The notes: generated by a model from the letters alone, not told the origin. A stretch of 33,962 bases of DNA from Pacificimonas sp036351775 (GCA_036351775.1 JAZBPX010000059.1:1-33962), one strand, 5' to 3'; shown: positions 25,258 through 33,676, numbered from the stretch's first letter. Numbers and translations: made by a program.

Positions 25258-26863
25258 GCGCGACCTCCCCGGCAGCCGGTTCGGCTGCATCGGCGGACGG
25301 TGCGGTATCAGCCGCTTCGTCCTCGTCTTCAAACCAGTGCGCGCGGGCGGCCATGATGATGCGGTTGGCGTCCTCCTCGGACAGATCATAGCCGCGAAGG
25401 AAGCCGTCCGGTATCCCCGCATTGCGATTGCCGCGCCCGACAAGCTCGTCGGTTGAAAGGTCGCCGAGGTCGTCCAGCGTGCGGATCTCGTTCTCGCCGA
25501 GAGTGACGAGCATCTTTTCGGTCAGCCCCTCGATCTCGGCAAGATCGTCCTCGACACCCAGCTTCTTGCGGGCCTCCCGATAACCGGCCTCGCGCCGCTC
25601 CAGCGCCTCGACCGCGCGGTTCTGCAGCTCTTCGGCGATCTCGTCGTCGAGGCCCTCGATGGCGGCGAGTTCCTCGCGCTCGACATAAGCGACTTCTTCC
25701 AGTTCGGCGAAACCCTCCGCGACCAGAAGCTGCGACAGCGTCTCGTCGAGTTCCAGCTCTTCCAGGAACATCTCGGAGCGCTCGGTGAATTCCTTCTGAC
25801 GACGCTCGGATTCCTCATCCTCGGTGAGAATATCGATCTGATGACCGGAAATCTGACTGGCGAGGCGGACATTCTGGCCGCGGCGGCCGATGGCCAGCGA
25901 CAGCTGGTCGTCGGGCACGACAACCTCGATGCGGGCCTCGTCCTCGTCGATCACGACCTTGGCGACCTCCGCCGGCTGGAGCGCATTCACGATGAACGTC
26001 GCGGTGTCCTCAGACCAAGGGATGATGTCGATCTTCTCGCCCTGCAGTTCCTGAACGACGGCTTGCACGCGGCTGCCCTTCATGCCGACGCAGGCGCCGA
26101 CCGGATCGATGGAGCCATCATAGGAGATAACACCGATTTTCGCACGGCTGCCGGGATCGCGGGCGACGGCCTTGATCTCGATGATGCCGTCGTAAATTTC
26201 GGGCACTTCCTGCGCGAACAGCTTCTTCATGAACTCGCCGGCGGCGCGGCTGAGGAAAATTTGCGGCCCGCGCGGTTCGCGGCGGACATCCTTGATCCAG
26301 CAGCGGACGCGGTCGCCAACGCGGAGATTCTCGCGTGGGATCTGCTCGTCGCGGCGGATGACGCCCTCGGCGCGGCCGAGATCGACGACGATGTGGCCGA
26401 ACTCGACACGCTTCACGATACCGGTCGTGACCTCGCTCACGCGGTCCTTGAATTCTTCATACTGCCGCTCGCGCTCGGCATCGCGAACCTTCTGAACGAT
26501 CGTCTGCTTCGCCGCCTGAGCAGCGATGCGGCCAAACTCGATTGGCGGCAGCGTCTCGATGACATAGCCGCCCATTTCAGCGTCCGGGTCGATGGCCTTC
26601 GCTTTGTCGAGCGTGATCTGCGTAAAGCCTTCGTCAACCTGCTCGACGACCTCCAGCACCCGCCACAGGCGCACTTCGCCGCTTTCCGGGTCCATCTTGG
26701 CGCGGATGTCGTTTTCCTGGCCATATTTGGCGCGGGCACCCTTCTGGATCGCCTCCTCCATCGCCTCGATGACGATCATGCGGTCGATGGATTTTTCCCG
26801 CGCTACCGCATCGGCAATAGCAAGGAGTTCGGCGCGGTTTGCGGTAACGGCGGAGGTGGCCAT
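25238..26863 (-). CDS. nusA: Transcription termination/antitermination protein NusA
   Basis: RNA polymerase-binding elongation factor that modulates pausing, termination and rRNA antitermination. 541 residues. The N-terminal polymerase-binding domain runs to about 130 (ANRAELLAIADAVAREKSID; EEAIQKGARAKYG). S1 follows (TTGIVKRVEFGHIVVDLGRAEGVI), then KH1 (GVISYDGSIDPVGACVGMKGSRV) and KH2 (IGRRGQNVRLASQISGHQIDI). Two helix-hairpin-helix acidic repeats lie after about 365 (LLVAEGFAELEEVAYV; GLTEKMLVTLGENEIRTLDDLGDL), with an acidic tail. It lies 12 nt after rimP. Confidence 0.97.
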   Translation of the reverse strand: MATSAVTANRAELLAIADAVAREKSIDRMIVIEAMEEAIQKGARAKYGQENDIRAKMDPESGEVRLWRVLEVVEQVDEGFTQITLDKAKAIDPDAEMGGYVIETLPPIEFGRIAAQAAKQTIVQKVRDAERERQYEEFKDRVSEVTTGIVKRVEFGHIVVDLGRAEGVIRRDEQIPRENLRVGDRVRCWIKDVRREPRGPQIFLSRAAGEFMKKLFAQEVPEIYDGIIEIKAVARDPGSRAKIGVISYDGSIDPVGACVGMKGSRVQAVVQELQGEKIDIIPWSEDTATFIVNALQPAEVAKVVIDEDEARIEVVVPDDQLSLAIGRRGQNVRLASQISGHQIDILTEDEESERRQKEFTERSEMFLEELELDETLSQLLVAEGFAELEEVAYVEREELAAIEGLDDEIAEELQNRAVEALERREAGYREARKKLGVEDDLAEIEGLTEKMLVTLGENEIRTLDDLGDLSTDELVGRGNRNAGIPDGFLRGYDLSEEDANRIIMAARAHWFEDEDEAADTAPSADAAEPAAGEVAHADGDQ

Positions 26864-26875
26864 TGTCGTTTGTCC

Positions 26876-27379
26876 CTAATTCAAGCTCTGCGGCTGGGTT
26901 GCCGCAATCAGTTCATCGGTCAGCACGAGCTTCGCGCTGTGTATCTTGTCGAGCGGCAGATGCATTTCCGCCGCGCTGCCATCCTCAAGCCGTACCTTCA
27001 CGGCTTCACCTTCGAGGCCGAGTAGCGTGCCCTGCACCTTTTTGCGCCCGCCCACGGCATCGGACAGATTGATGCGCGCCTTGTGCCCGGCCCAGGCTGC
27101 ATAGTCTTTCAGGCGCGTCAGCGGCCGGTCGATGCCGGGGGACGAGACCTCAAGACTGTATTCTTCTTCAATCGGATCAACCTCGTCGAACAGGTCCGAA
27201 AGCTCCCGGCTGACGGCCGTGCACTGGTCGATGTGCAGCTGACCCGTTTCCGGGTCCTCCGCCATTACCTGGAGCGTACGGCCCACCTCGGTGTTCATCA
27301 TCTTGACGCGCACCAGCTCAAACCCGTGCCGCGTAACGACCGGTTCGATCAGCTTGGTAAGGGCCTCAATGTCTGCCAG
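26876..27379 (-). CDS. rimP: Ribosome maturation factor RimP, probable CTG start
   Basis: Factor for 30S subunit maturation. The conserved body is unmistakable: EVDPIEEEYSLEVSSPGIDRPL, LEGEAVKVRLEDGSAAEMHLPLDKIHSAKLV. The first standard start in frame is GTG 27313, which would delete the N-terminal helix. Upstream the frame stays open and reads ADIEALTKLIEPVVTRHGFEL, exactly a RimP N-terminus, back to CTG at 27379; a TAG precedes it four codons earlier with no ATG, GTG or TTG between. I therefore start at CTG (167 residues). Ribosome binding would rest on a weak GAGTAGGT. The gene heads the rimP-nusA-ylxR-infB run, with a predicted promoter at 27481-27509. Confidence 0.88.
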   Translation of the reverse strand: MADIEALTKLIEPVVTRHGFELVRVKMMNTEVGRTLQVMAEDPETGQLHIDQCTAVSRELSDLFDEVDPIEEEYSLEVSSPGIDRPLTRLKDYAAWAGHKARINLSDAVGGRKKVQGTLLGLEGEAVKVRLEDGSAAEMHLPLDKIHSAKLVLTDELIAATQPQSLN

Positions 27380-27480
27380 GGCAGAAACCTACTCGGTATT
27401 CGAATCGGGCAAGCCCTCTCGGTGCCGGTCCGAGCCTTCGAACCGACTTCCAGAAGGTTACCCATGTGGAAGATGAACCG

Positions 27481-27509
27481 AATATAGGTCCGCGCGTTCG
27501 AATCGGCAA
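27481..27509 (-). promoter_or_regulatory. Predicted sigma70-type promoter for the rimP-nusA-infB run
   Basis: On the minus strand TTGCCG (27509-27504), 17-nt spacer, TATATT (27486-27481). Transcription would start near 27474, giving a leader of about 95 nt to the CTG start of rimP. Near-consensus boxes with ideal spacing. Confidence 0.5.
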
Positions 27510-27552
27510 GACAGATAGCGACACAACAGACCTGAAAGCGAGGGGACAACCC

Positions 27553-28719
27553 ATGAAGACGATCGCCATTGCCACCGCCAGCCTGTTCGCCCTGGCAAGC
27601 TGTTCCGCCTATTCGGATGCCAGCGCGCAGGGCAGTCCGGGGACGCAGGCTGCGACGGACAGGATCGCCGACGGGAACCCGTTCGACACCGAAGCCCTTG
27701 CGACTTTCGCCGAACCCTGGGCAATGACCTTCTTGCCGGACGGACGCCTTCTTGTCACCGAACAGGCCGGAACGATGAAGATTGTCGAGATGGTCGGCGC
27801 TGGCGATGCGCGAACCGCGCCGGTCAGCGGCATACCGACAGTCGATTACGGCGGGCAGGGGGGACTCGGCGATGTCATGCCGCACCCCGATTTCGCCGAT
27901 AACGGCATGCTTTACATCAGCTATGTCGAAGCCGGGGACGGCGACACCAGGGGCGCCGTTGTCGCGCGGGGTTTGCTTTCCTGCGATGCGGCGGACGCAT
28001 GCGATTGGCAGAATCCGGAAATTATCTGGCGTCAGGACAAGACGACGGGCCGCGGACATTTCGGTCATCGACTAGCCTTCGACGATGACGGTTACCTGTG
28101 GATCACGTCGGGCGAACGGCAGAAGTTCGAGCCCGCACAGCAACTTGAGAACAACATGGGCGCGATGATCCGGCTGAATGCCGACGGGTCGGTGCCTGCC
28201 GACAATCCCTTCTACAGCCAGGCCGGCTCGACGGCGGAGATCTGGAGTTACGGTCACCGTAATCCGCTCGGCATTGCGATCGATGCGAATGGCAACCTCT
28301 GGACGCACGAGATGGGTCCGGCACACGGCGATGAGCTGAACCGGATCGAGCGCGGCGCGAATTACGGCTATCCGCGCGTTTCGAACGGCGACCATTATGA
28401 CGGACGAGAGATTCCCGATCACCATGCCAATGACGGTTTCAACAAACCGGAAGCCTGGTGGTACCCCGCCATCAGTCCGGCGGGCTTCGTGATCTACCAG
28501 GGTGACCGCTTTCCCGGCTGGCAGAATACCGGTCTGATCGGCGGGCTGTCCTCGAAGGCGATCATCCAGGTTTCGCTGGACCCGGCGGGGTCGGAAGAAC
28601 TTGACCGCTATGACATGGGAGAGCGGATCCGCGAACTTGAGGAAGGGCCGGACGGTTTCGTCTATGTTCTTGAAGACGGCGAGAATGGACGTCTCTTACG
28701 GCTGACACCCGCGGAGTAA
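27553..28719 (+). CDS. PQQ-dependent sugar dehydrogenase-type lipoprotein
   Basis: 388 residues from ATG 27553 (AGGGGA 6 nt upstream). The N-terminus carries a lipobox (LFALASC, Cys17), so the mature protein is probably a lipoprotein. The body is the soluble glucose/aldose sugar dehydrogenase six-bladed propeller: PWAMTFLPDGRLLVTEQAG, GQGGLGDVMPHPDF, GHFGHRLAFDDDGYLWITSGER, EIWSYGHRNPLGIAIDANGNLW, EMGPAHGDELN and the C-terminal VYVLEDGENGRLLRL. In characterised members these loops hold PQQ and calcium and the enzyme oxidises aldoses. No PQQ synthesis genes are in the window. It diverges from rimP and converges on the carbonic anhydrase gene. Confidence 0.9.
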   Translation: MKTIAIATASLFALASCSAYSDASAQGSPGTQAATDRIADGNPFDTEALATFAEPWAMTFLPDGRLLVTEQAGTMKIVEMVGAGDARTAPVSGIPTVDYGGQGGLGDVMPHPDFADNGMLYISYVEAGDGDTRGAVVARGLLSCDAADACDWQNPEIIWRQDKTTGRGHFGHRLAFDDDGYLWITSGERQKFEPAQQLENNMGAMIRLNADGSVPADNPFYSQAGSTAEIWSYGHRNPLGIAIDANGNLWTHEMGPAHGDELNRIERGANYGYPRVSNGDHYDGREIPDHHANDGFNKPEAWWYPAISPAGFVIYQGDRFPGWQNTGLIGGLSSKAIIQVSLDPAGSEELDRYDMGERIRELEEGPDGFVYVLEDGENGRLLRLTPAE

Positions 28720-28752
28720 CCAGTTCACCTCATCCTGAATGGCCAGCACATG

Positions 28753-28785
28753 AAAAGGGCCGCGCGGTGATTGCCGCGCGGCCCC
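28753..28785 (-). terminator. Shared terminator between the convergent lipoprotein genes
   Basis: An 11-13 bp GC-rich stem (GGGCCGCGCGG / CCGCGCGGCCC) with a short loop. On the minus strand it is followed by TTTT (28756-28753), a good terminator for the carbonic anhydrase gene. In the plus direction the T-run is poor, so it may only partly serve the sugar dehydrogenase gene. Confidence 0.75.
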
Positions 28786-28814
28786 TGTTCCAGATCGGGA
28801 CTGGAATAGTTCGC

Positions 28815-29627
28815 TTACATGTCTGCGAACATGATGTCCCGGTCGTTCATCGGCTGAACCGGGCGTGCGGTATTGCCGAACGCATCGGTGTGCATCTGTG
28901 CCTGCTCGGCGCTGATCGTGACCGGGTTCGTCATCACGAACCAGCGAACATTCTCGCTGCACGGCGGGGTCGTGAGCGAGCCCATGAAGTGCACATAGTC
29001 GCGTTCTTCCGGCAGAAGCGCCTCGGGATCGAAGGTTGCGCCCTCCGGCGTCACCGTCTCGTCCTCGGTCGTGATGCCGGACCACAGCGTATCCACATCC
29101 GGGTTGGCTTCGCCTTTCTCGAAGAAGACACCGACAACGGCCAGCTCGCCAGCATCATTGGCATGCACAAAATGCGCGTCGGCTGCGTACTGCTCTCCGG
29201 CGAGCAGATATTCGGACGGGGTGTGCATGTGCATCTGAATGAAGTCGTATGTCTCACCGTCGATTGTGATCGAGCCACCTTCCGGCGCGTTGAAGTTGGC
29301 GTTGTAGCCTTCGCCGTCGACAACCAGCGGCCCCTCCGGCCAGTCGATGGCAAGAACAGGGGCGCCTTCCTGGCTGACCTCAGCGGTCGCTGGGATATCA
29401 AAGGGAGACTGGCGCGTGCCGGTGTCGCAAACCGCATTGTCGGCGCTGATCGAACCCCAGTTCTCCGGGCCGCCTTCGCCGTCATAGGCCCACTGAACCG
29501 GTTCCACTTCCGCAGACATCGCTTCGGAATCGACCAGATCGGTTTCGGCTTCATCAACCGTGTCGCCGCTGCCGCAAGCGGCAAGAGCGAATGCAGAAGC
29601 GGCTGCAAGGATAGGAACAAATTTCAT
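28815..29627 (-). CDS. Alpha-type carbonic anhydrase, lipoprotein
   Basis: 270 residues from ATG 29627 (GGAGA 6 nt upstream). Interconverts CO2 and bicarbonate in the periplasm. The lipobox FALAAC puts the lipidated Cys at 18, followed by an acidic linker. The alpha-CA domain starts at WAYDGEGGPENWG, with the CDTGTRQSPFDI signature. Zinc ligands are His133 and His135 (QMHMHTPSEY) and His152 (DAHFVH), with the proton-relay-side MGSLTTPPCSENVRW. Cys67 and the Cys in PPC could form the usual disulphide. The common PSEH is PSEY here. It lies downstream of trmB with its own terminator; 72 nt separate the two. Confidence 0.93.
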   Translation of the reverse strand: MKFVPILAAASAFALAACGSGDTVDEAETDLVDSEAMSAEVEPVQWAYDGEGGPENWGSISADNAVCDTGTRQSPFDIPATAEVSQEGAPVLAIDWPEGPLVVDGEGYNANFNAPEGGSITIDGETYDFIQMHMHTPSEYLLAGEQYAADAHFVHANDAGELAVVGVFFEKGEANPDVDTLWSGITTEDETVTPEGATFDPEALLPEERDYVHFMGSLTTPPCSENVRWFVMTNPVTISAEQAQMHTDAFGNTARPVQPMNDRDIMFADM

Positions 29628-29699
29628 GTCAGTCTCCGTCATGGATGGCTTGCCGAATACGAGCAGCCAAGTTGGTGGTCGGGTACATTCTGATCGATA

Positions 29700-30395
29700 T
29701 CATACGCGTTCGTACTGCAGGAACCACAGCTCCCGCCCCTCGCGCAAGGCTTTCTGCGCGTAGCGGGTTAACGGCCATCCTCCGGGTGCGTTCCGAAAGT
29801 CGTCCGGCTTCTGCGCCATCCACTCGAAATTGGTGCGTTCTGCCATCTGCATCAGCGACCAGCGACAGTAGATCGGATGGTCAGTGGCCAGACGGAAGAT
29901 GCCGCCGGTCTTCAGCTTCGTCGCGAACAGGTCGAGCGGGCCGGGGTTCATCATGCGGCGCTTCGAATGGCGCGCTTTCGGCCACGGGTCGGGGTGGAGG
30001 AGGTAGAGGAAAGAGAGCGTGCCATCTGGTATTCTGCGCAGCACATCAAGCGCATCGCCGAGGTAAAGACGAACATTCGTCAATCGCTCGTCGCGCATAT
30101 GTTGAAGCGCGCCGACCATGCCGTTCTCGAACGGTTCCGCGCCGATGAAGCCATGATCAGGGAGGAGGTCTGCGCGGTACGCCAGATGTTCCCCGGCACC
30201 AAAGCCGATCTCGAAATGGAGCGGGCGGTCGTCACCGAACAGCGAGGCGGCGGTCAGCGGCCCGTCGTCTGGAACGGCGAGTGCAGGGTAAAGCTCATCG
30301 AGCAGCTTCTGCTGTGAGGGACGGAGACGGTGGCCCTTGGTCCGGCCGTACAGCCGCCCGAGCGTTGTCGGATCGCCAGCCTTGTGTGCGGTCAT
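29700..30395 (-). CDS. trmB: tRNA (guanine-N7-)-methyltransferase
   Basis: SAM-dependent enzyme making m7G46 in the variable loop of tRNAs. 231 residues with GRTKGHRLRPSQQ at the start, the SAM motif EIGFGAGEH (62-70), IGAEPFENG, LYLGDALDVL and the family signature HPDPWPKARHSKRR (134-147), ending with GWPLTRYAQKALREGRELWFLQYE. It begins 10 nt after metK, a neat pairing of SAM synthesis with a SAM user. Confidence 0.95.
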   Translation of the reverse strand: MTAHKAGDPTTLGRLYGRTKGHRLRPSQQKLLDELYPALAVPDDGPLTAASLFGDDRPLHFEIGFGAGEHLAYRADLLPDHGFIGAEPFENGMVGALQHMRDERLTNVRLYLGDALDVLRRIPDGTLSFLYLLHPDPWPKARHSKRRMMNPGPLDLFATKLKTGGIFRLATDHPIYCRWSLMQMAERTNFEWMAQKPDDFRNAPGGWPLTRYAQKALREGRELWFLQYERV

Positions 30396-30405
30396 GGCGC
30401 GTCCG

Positions 30406-31623
30406 CTAGAAGGCTGCCTTCAGATCGTCCACCAGATCCGTGCGTTCCCAGGGGAAGAAATCACCGTCCGGCGTGCGGCCGAAATGTCCGTAAGCGGCGC
30501 TTCTTCGGTAGATCGGTTTGTTCAGTGCCAGCTTCTCGCGGATGCCGCGCGGTGTCAGGCTCATACTGTCGCGGAAGAAGGTTTCGAGCCTCTGCGGATC
30601 GACGTCGGCTTCGGGGCCGAGGTCGACGTAAAGCGACAGCGGCTCCGAGACGCCGATGGCGTAGCTGAGCTGGATGGTACAGCGTTTGGCGATCCCGGCC
30701 GCGACGACATTCTTCGCCATGTAACGGGTGATGTAAGCGGCGGATCGGTCGACCTTCGTGGGGTCTTTCCCGGAAAAGGCACCGCCGCCATGCGGGGCCT
30801 GCCCGCCATAGGTGTCGACGATGATCTTGCGACCGGTGAGGCCAGCGTCCCCGTCCGGTCCGCCGATCTCGAAGGCTCCGGTTGGATTGATGTGGATGGC
30901 GGTGTCCGCGGAAATCCAGCCAGCGGGCAGTTCCTCCCGTAGAGCCGCGTTTACGTAATCCTTGAGTTCGGTTTCCTTGGCACCCTCATGGTAACCAGGG
31001 GCGTGCTGCGTCGAGACGACAATCGCCGTCGCGGCGACCGGTTCGCGGTTCGCGTAGCGCAGCGTTACCTGGCTCTTGGCATCGGGCTCAAGAAACGGTG
31101 CGGCGCCGCTGTGGCGATCATTGGCAAGACGCTTGAGGATGCGGTGCGAGTAAGCGAGCGTCGCGGGCATCAGTTCCGGCGTCTCGTCGCAGGCGTAGCC
31201 GAACATGATGCCCTGATCGCCCGCGCCCTCATCCTTGTTGCCGCCGGCATCGACGCCCTGCGCGATCTCCGACGACTGGCCATGAAGATGGTTTTCGAGC
31301 GTGAGCGTCGACCAGTGGAAGCCGTCCTGTTCATAGCCGATGTCGCGGACGGTTTCGCGGACGGCGGCCTCGATCTCGTCGCGGGCCCCGGGGGCCCAGC
31401 CGTTGGTCGAGCGGTGCGCCGCCGGATCGTACATGGAGTGGCAGCGGATTTCGCCGGCGAGGTGGACGCGCTGGGTGGTCGTCAGGGTTTCGCAGGCGAC
31501 GCGGGCCTCCGGCTCCTTTGACAGCATCAGGTCGACGACGGCATCGGAAATCTGGTCGGAAACCTTGTCGGGATGCCCCTCCGAAACGCTTTCGCTGGTG
31601 AAGAGATAATCGCTGCGCGCCAT
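30406..31623 (-). CDS. metK: S-adenosylmethionine synthetase
   Basis: Makes SAM from methionine and ATP. 405 residues, slightly longer than the E. coli enzyme and typical of Alphaproteobacteria. The N-terminal motif EGHPDKVSDQISDA has the catalytic His17. GAGDQGIMFGYA (133-144) and GGGAFSGKDPTKVDRSAAY are the two PROSITE-type signatures. The end is AYGHFGRTPDGDFFPWERTDLVDDLK. Its leader contains a possible helix covering the AAGGG ribosome-binding site. Between the XRE gene and trmB; probably transcribed with both. Confidence 0.97.
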   Translation of the reverse strand: MARSDYLFTSESVSEGHPDKVSDQISDAVVDLMLSKEPEARVACETLTTTQRVHLAGEIRCHSMYDPAAHRSTNGWAPGARDEIEAAVRETVRDIGYEQDGFHWSTLTLENHLHGQSSEIAQGVDAGGNKDEGAGDQGIMFGYACDETPELMPATLAYSHRILKRLANDRHSGAAPFLEPDAKSQVTLRYANREPVAATAIVVSTQHAPGYHEGAKETELKDYVNAALREELPAGWISADTAIHINPTGAFEIGGPDGDAGLTGRKIIVDTYGGQAPHGGGAFSGKDPTKVDRSAAYITRYMAKNVVAAGIAKRCTIQLSYAIGVSEPLSLYVDLGPEADVDPQRLETFFRDSMSLTPRGIREKLALNKPIYRRSAAYGHFGRTPDGDFFPWERTDLVDDLKAAF

Positions 31624-31631
31624 GAACTTTC

Positions 31632-31671
31632 GGCCCTTATGAGAAGTCGGAGAGGAAGGTCGAAACGGGCC
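31632..31671 (-). promoter_or_regulatory. Possible ribosome-site-sequestering hairpin in the metK leader
   Basis: In the minus-strand RNA GGCCC (31671-31667) can pair with GGGCC (31636-31632), which includes part of the AAGGG ribosome-binding region just upstream of the metK ATG. A further small stem CGGTC/GACCG lies upstream. The 5-bp helix has a 30-nt loop, so it is weak on its own. It matches no SAM riboswitch consensus I can recall. Confidence 0.25.
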
Positions 31672-31700
31672 TAGCGGTCGGTGTAGGACCGGGCAAGGCA

Positions 31701-31726
31701 GGACATAAAGATATCCTTATATGTCC
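31701..31726. promoter_or_regulatory. Palindrome overlapping the XRE gene stop, upstream of metK
   Basis: GGACATA (31701-31707) and TATGTCC (31720-31726) flank a 12-nt centre that is AT-rich and nearly symmetric (contains GATATC). It covers the last codons and stop of the XRE gene. It resembles a repressor operator more than a terminator, since no T-run follows; the XRE protein is an obvious candidate binder. Confidence 0.3.
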
Positions 31727-32085
31727 CTCTCGGGGGCAGCGAGTCGCTCGGCCTCTGCCAAGAGGGCGGCCTGTCCTACAGGCGAGAGGGCGCGGTAGAG
31801 TTCCATTAGCCGGTGCTGGCCTCCATAGGGTTCCGGAGCCTCCGCGACGCGGCGCGGTTCGGTCTTCCCGACGATCTGCGCCGGCTCGATGGCGAGGGCG
31901 GTGCAGAGCGCGCGCAGGCGGTCGCCCGACAGGTCATCACGGCCGGATTCATACTTGCTGATCTGCTGTGCGGACACGCCGACAGCCTTGCCGAGCTCGG
32001 CCTGGGACAGACCGCGCGACTGACGGGCCTGCTTCAGCCGGTGTCCCTGAAGGACGGTTTCGTCGAAGACCGCAACTGTCGCCAT
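31717..32085 (-). CDS. XRE-family helix-turn-helix transcriptional regulator
   Basis: 122 residues. The HTH_3 domain spans about 13-68: LKQARQSRGLSQAELGKAVGVSAQQISKYESGRDDLSGDRL, with the recognition helix in VSAQQISKYESG. The rest (PEPYGGQHRLMELYRALSPVGQAALLAEAERLAA) is a short helical tail, probably for dimerisation. Target genes are unknown. A small XRE gene between lnt and metK is a recurring arrangement in sphingomonad genomes as I recall. Distances are 43 nt from the lnt stop and 93 nt to metK, with a palindrome over its own 3' end. Confidence 0.9.
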   Translation of the reverse strand: MATVAVFDETVLQGHRLKQARQSRGLSQAELGKAVGVSAQQISKYESGRDDLSGDRLRALCTALAIEPAQIVGKTEPRRVAEAPEPYGGQHRLMELYRALSPVGQAALLAEAERLAAPERDI

Positions 32086-32128
32086 AGCGGTGATAGTTGC
32101 TGCCAGAATGGGCCTATCGGGTCAAAAC

Positions 32129-33676
32129 CTAAGCGGCAAGGCCCCTTCGCGGGATCAGCAGCGCGCCCCCGATCATCAGGACGGCAAGGCCGAGGGGAAG
32201 GGCGCTGCCGGTCCTTGCAAACAGCGTCTCGGGCAAGGGTTCCGGCAGGCGGACGCGGAGGGTTCCGGCGACGTGGCGGTCAAGGCGCTCCAGAACCCGG
32301 CCCTGGGGTCCGATCAGGGCGCTGTAGCCGGTGGGCGTGGCGCGGGCCATGGGCAGGCCCTGCTCGATGGAGCGAAGGCGCGCATGATCGAGATGCATCG
32401 CCGCGCCGCCATCCGAAAACCACGCATCGTTGGAGACATTGAGGAGCCAGCCGGGCCGGAATGCCCCGCTCGCCTGTTCCGGATAGACGGTTTCATAGCA
32501 GATCATCGCGCCCACGGCGGCGAAGGGATCGAGCGGCAGGACGCGGGGGCCCGTGCCCGCCAGCGTATCGATATTGCTGGGCGCGAAGCTGGACAGGCCG
32601 ACGGCCTCCAACAGCGGCCGCGCGGGCAGGTACTCGCCGTAAGGCACGAGGCGCTGCTTGTCGTAGCGGGCGCGGATATCCCCGGCGGGGCCGATGGCGT
32701 AGAGGCTGTTGAGACCGGCCCAGGGGTCGTCGCGGTCCTGGCCGGGGATCAGCTTCAGCGCGCCGGTCAGAAACAGGTCGTTGTCGCCGATCAGGAGGAC
32801 GGCCAGCTCGCGGCGCAGTTCCGGCCGGTCGTCGAGGGTACGCGGGATCGCCGCTTCCGGCCAGATCAGGAGGCGCGGTTCGTCCGTCGGCGGCGGCGAC
32901 AGCGCGATATAGCGGCCGAGGTTCCGGTAGAAGGCACCGGGACCGTATTTCTGGTCCTGCGGGATGTTCGCCTGCACGATGTCGAGACGGGTGTCGCTGA
33001 AGACAGGCGCTGTCAGGGTGGCCGCGCCGTAGGCGGTCGCGAGGAGGGCGGGTGTGCTGAGGGCGGCGCTTGGTTTCCAGCGGCGCCTGTAGAGCATGAG
33101 CAGGCCGTAGCCCGTCAGGATGACGATGCCGCTGAGGGCGAGCGCGCCGACCAGCGACGCGGCTTGTACGGTCCAGCCCATCGGCACCGTGACGATCCCG
33201 AGCGGGTTCCAGCCGAAGCCCGCCATCAGGTAGCCGCGCAGCCACTCCGTCAGCATCCACGCCCCGGCAAAAGCGAGCGCGCGGGCAGCGGCGCTCTTGC
33301 CGAACCGGGCGGCGATGGCGGCGGCGACGGCGGGGTAGAGCGCCATGAACATGCTGAGGCCGACGACCGCCAGCCAGCCAAAGAAGGCGGGCAGGTTCGC
33401 CTGGAAGTTGAACGCGTGCGCGATCCAGTACTGTCCGGCGAGGAAGTTACCGAAGCCCCAGAACCAGGCGGCAAGGAAAACATGTTTGCGGTCCGCGCCG
33501 ACTTCGCTGCCGGACTCGACGACGGCGCAGAGGACGGCGACGGCGAGGAAGGCGAGCGGCCACAGGTGGAACGGCGCGAAGCCGAGCCCGCCCACCGCCC
33601 CGACGGCGAACAGCGCGGCGTAGCGGCGGCGGCTGGCGGCGGCGGCGGCTCGGTTCGGGTCGGGTGCGGCGGTCAT
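32129..33676 (-). CDS. lnt: Apolipoprotein N-acyltransferase
   Basis: Inner-membrane enzyme adding the third acyl chain to lipoproteins; here the window itself encodes at least two lipoproteins it could process. 515 residues: about seven or eight membrane segments (to ~198, plus one at the C-terminus, LPLGLAVLMIGGALLI) around a periplasmic nitrilase-like domain. The catalytic triad is visible: Glu274 in IWPEAAIP, Lys340 in YDKQRLVPYGEYLP and Cys393 in MICYETVYPE. Start at ATG 33676 (MTAAPDPNRA). First gene of the lnt-XRE-metK-trmB run. Confidence 0.95.
   Translation of the reverse strand: MTAAPDPNRAAAAASRRRYAALFAVGAVGGLGFAPFHLWPLAFLAVAVLCAVVESGSEVGADRKHVFLAAWFWGFGNFLAGQYWIAHAFNFQANLPAFFGWLAVVGLSMFMALYPAVAAAIAARFGKSAAARALAFAGAWMLTEWLRGYLMAGFGWNPLGIVTVPMGWTVQAASLVGALALSGIVILTGYGLLMLYRRRWKPSAALSTPALLATAYGAATLTAPVFSDTRLDIVQANIPQDQKYGPGAFYRNLGRYIALSPPPTDEPRLLIWPEAAIPRTLDDRPELRRELAVLLIGDNDLFLTGALKLIPGQDRDDPWAGLNSLYAIGPAGDIRARYDKQRLVPYGEYLPARPLLEAVGLSSFAPSNIDTLAGTGPRVLPLDPFAAVGAMICYETVYPEQASGAFRPGWLLNVSNDAWFSDGGAAMHLDHARLRSIEQGLPMARATPTGYSALIGPQGRVLERLDRHVAGTLRVRLPEPLPETLFARTGSALPLGLAVLMIGGALLIPRRGLAA

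Noticed and set aside
27395..27460. tRNA-like T-loop sequences (GGTTCGAAGG, GATTCGAATACC) upstream of rimP, where enterics have a tRNA gene (metY).
   Set aside because: Flanking bases do not form a 5-bp T stem, and no acceptor, D or anticodon arm can be drawn.
31624..31716. Known SAM riboswitch upstream of metK.
   Set aside because: No recognisable SAM-I, SAM-II or SAM/SAH core; only weak pairing over the ribosome site, kept as a low-scoring observation.
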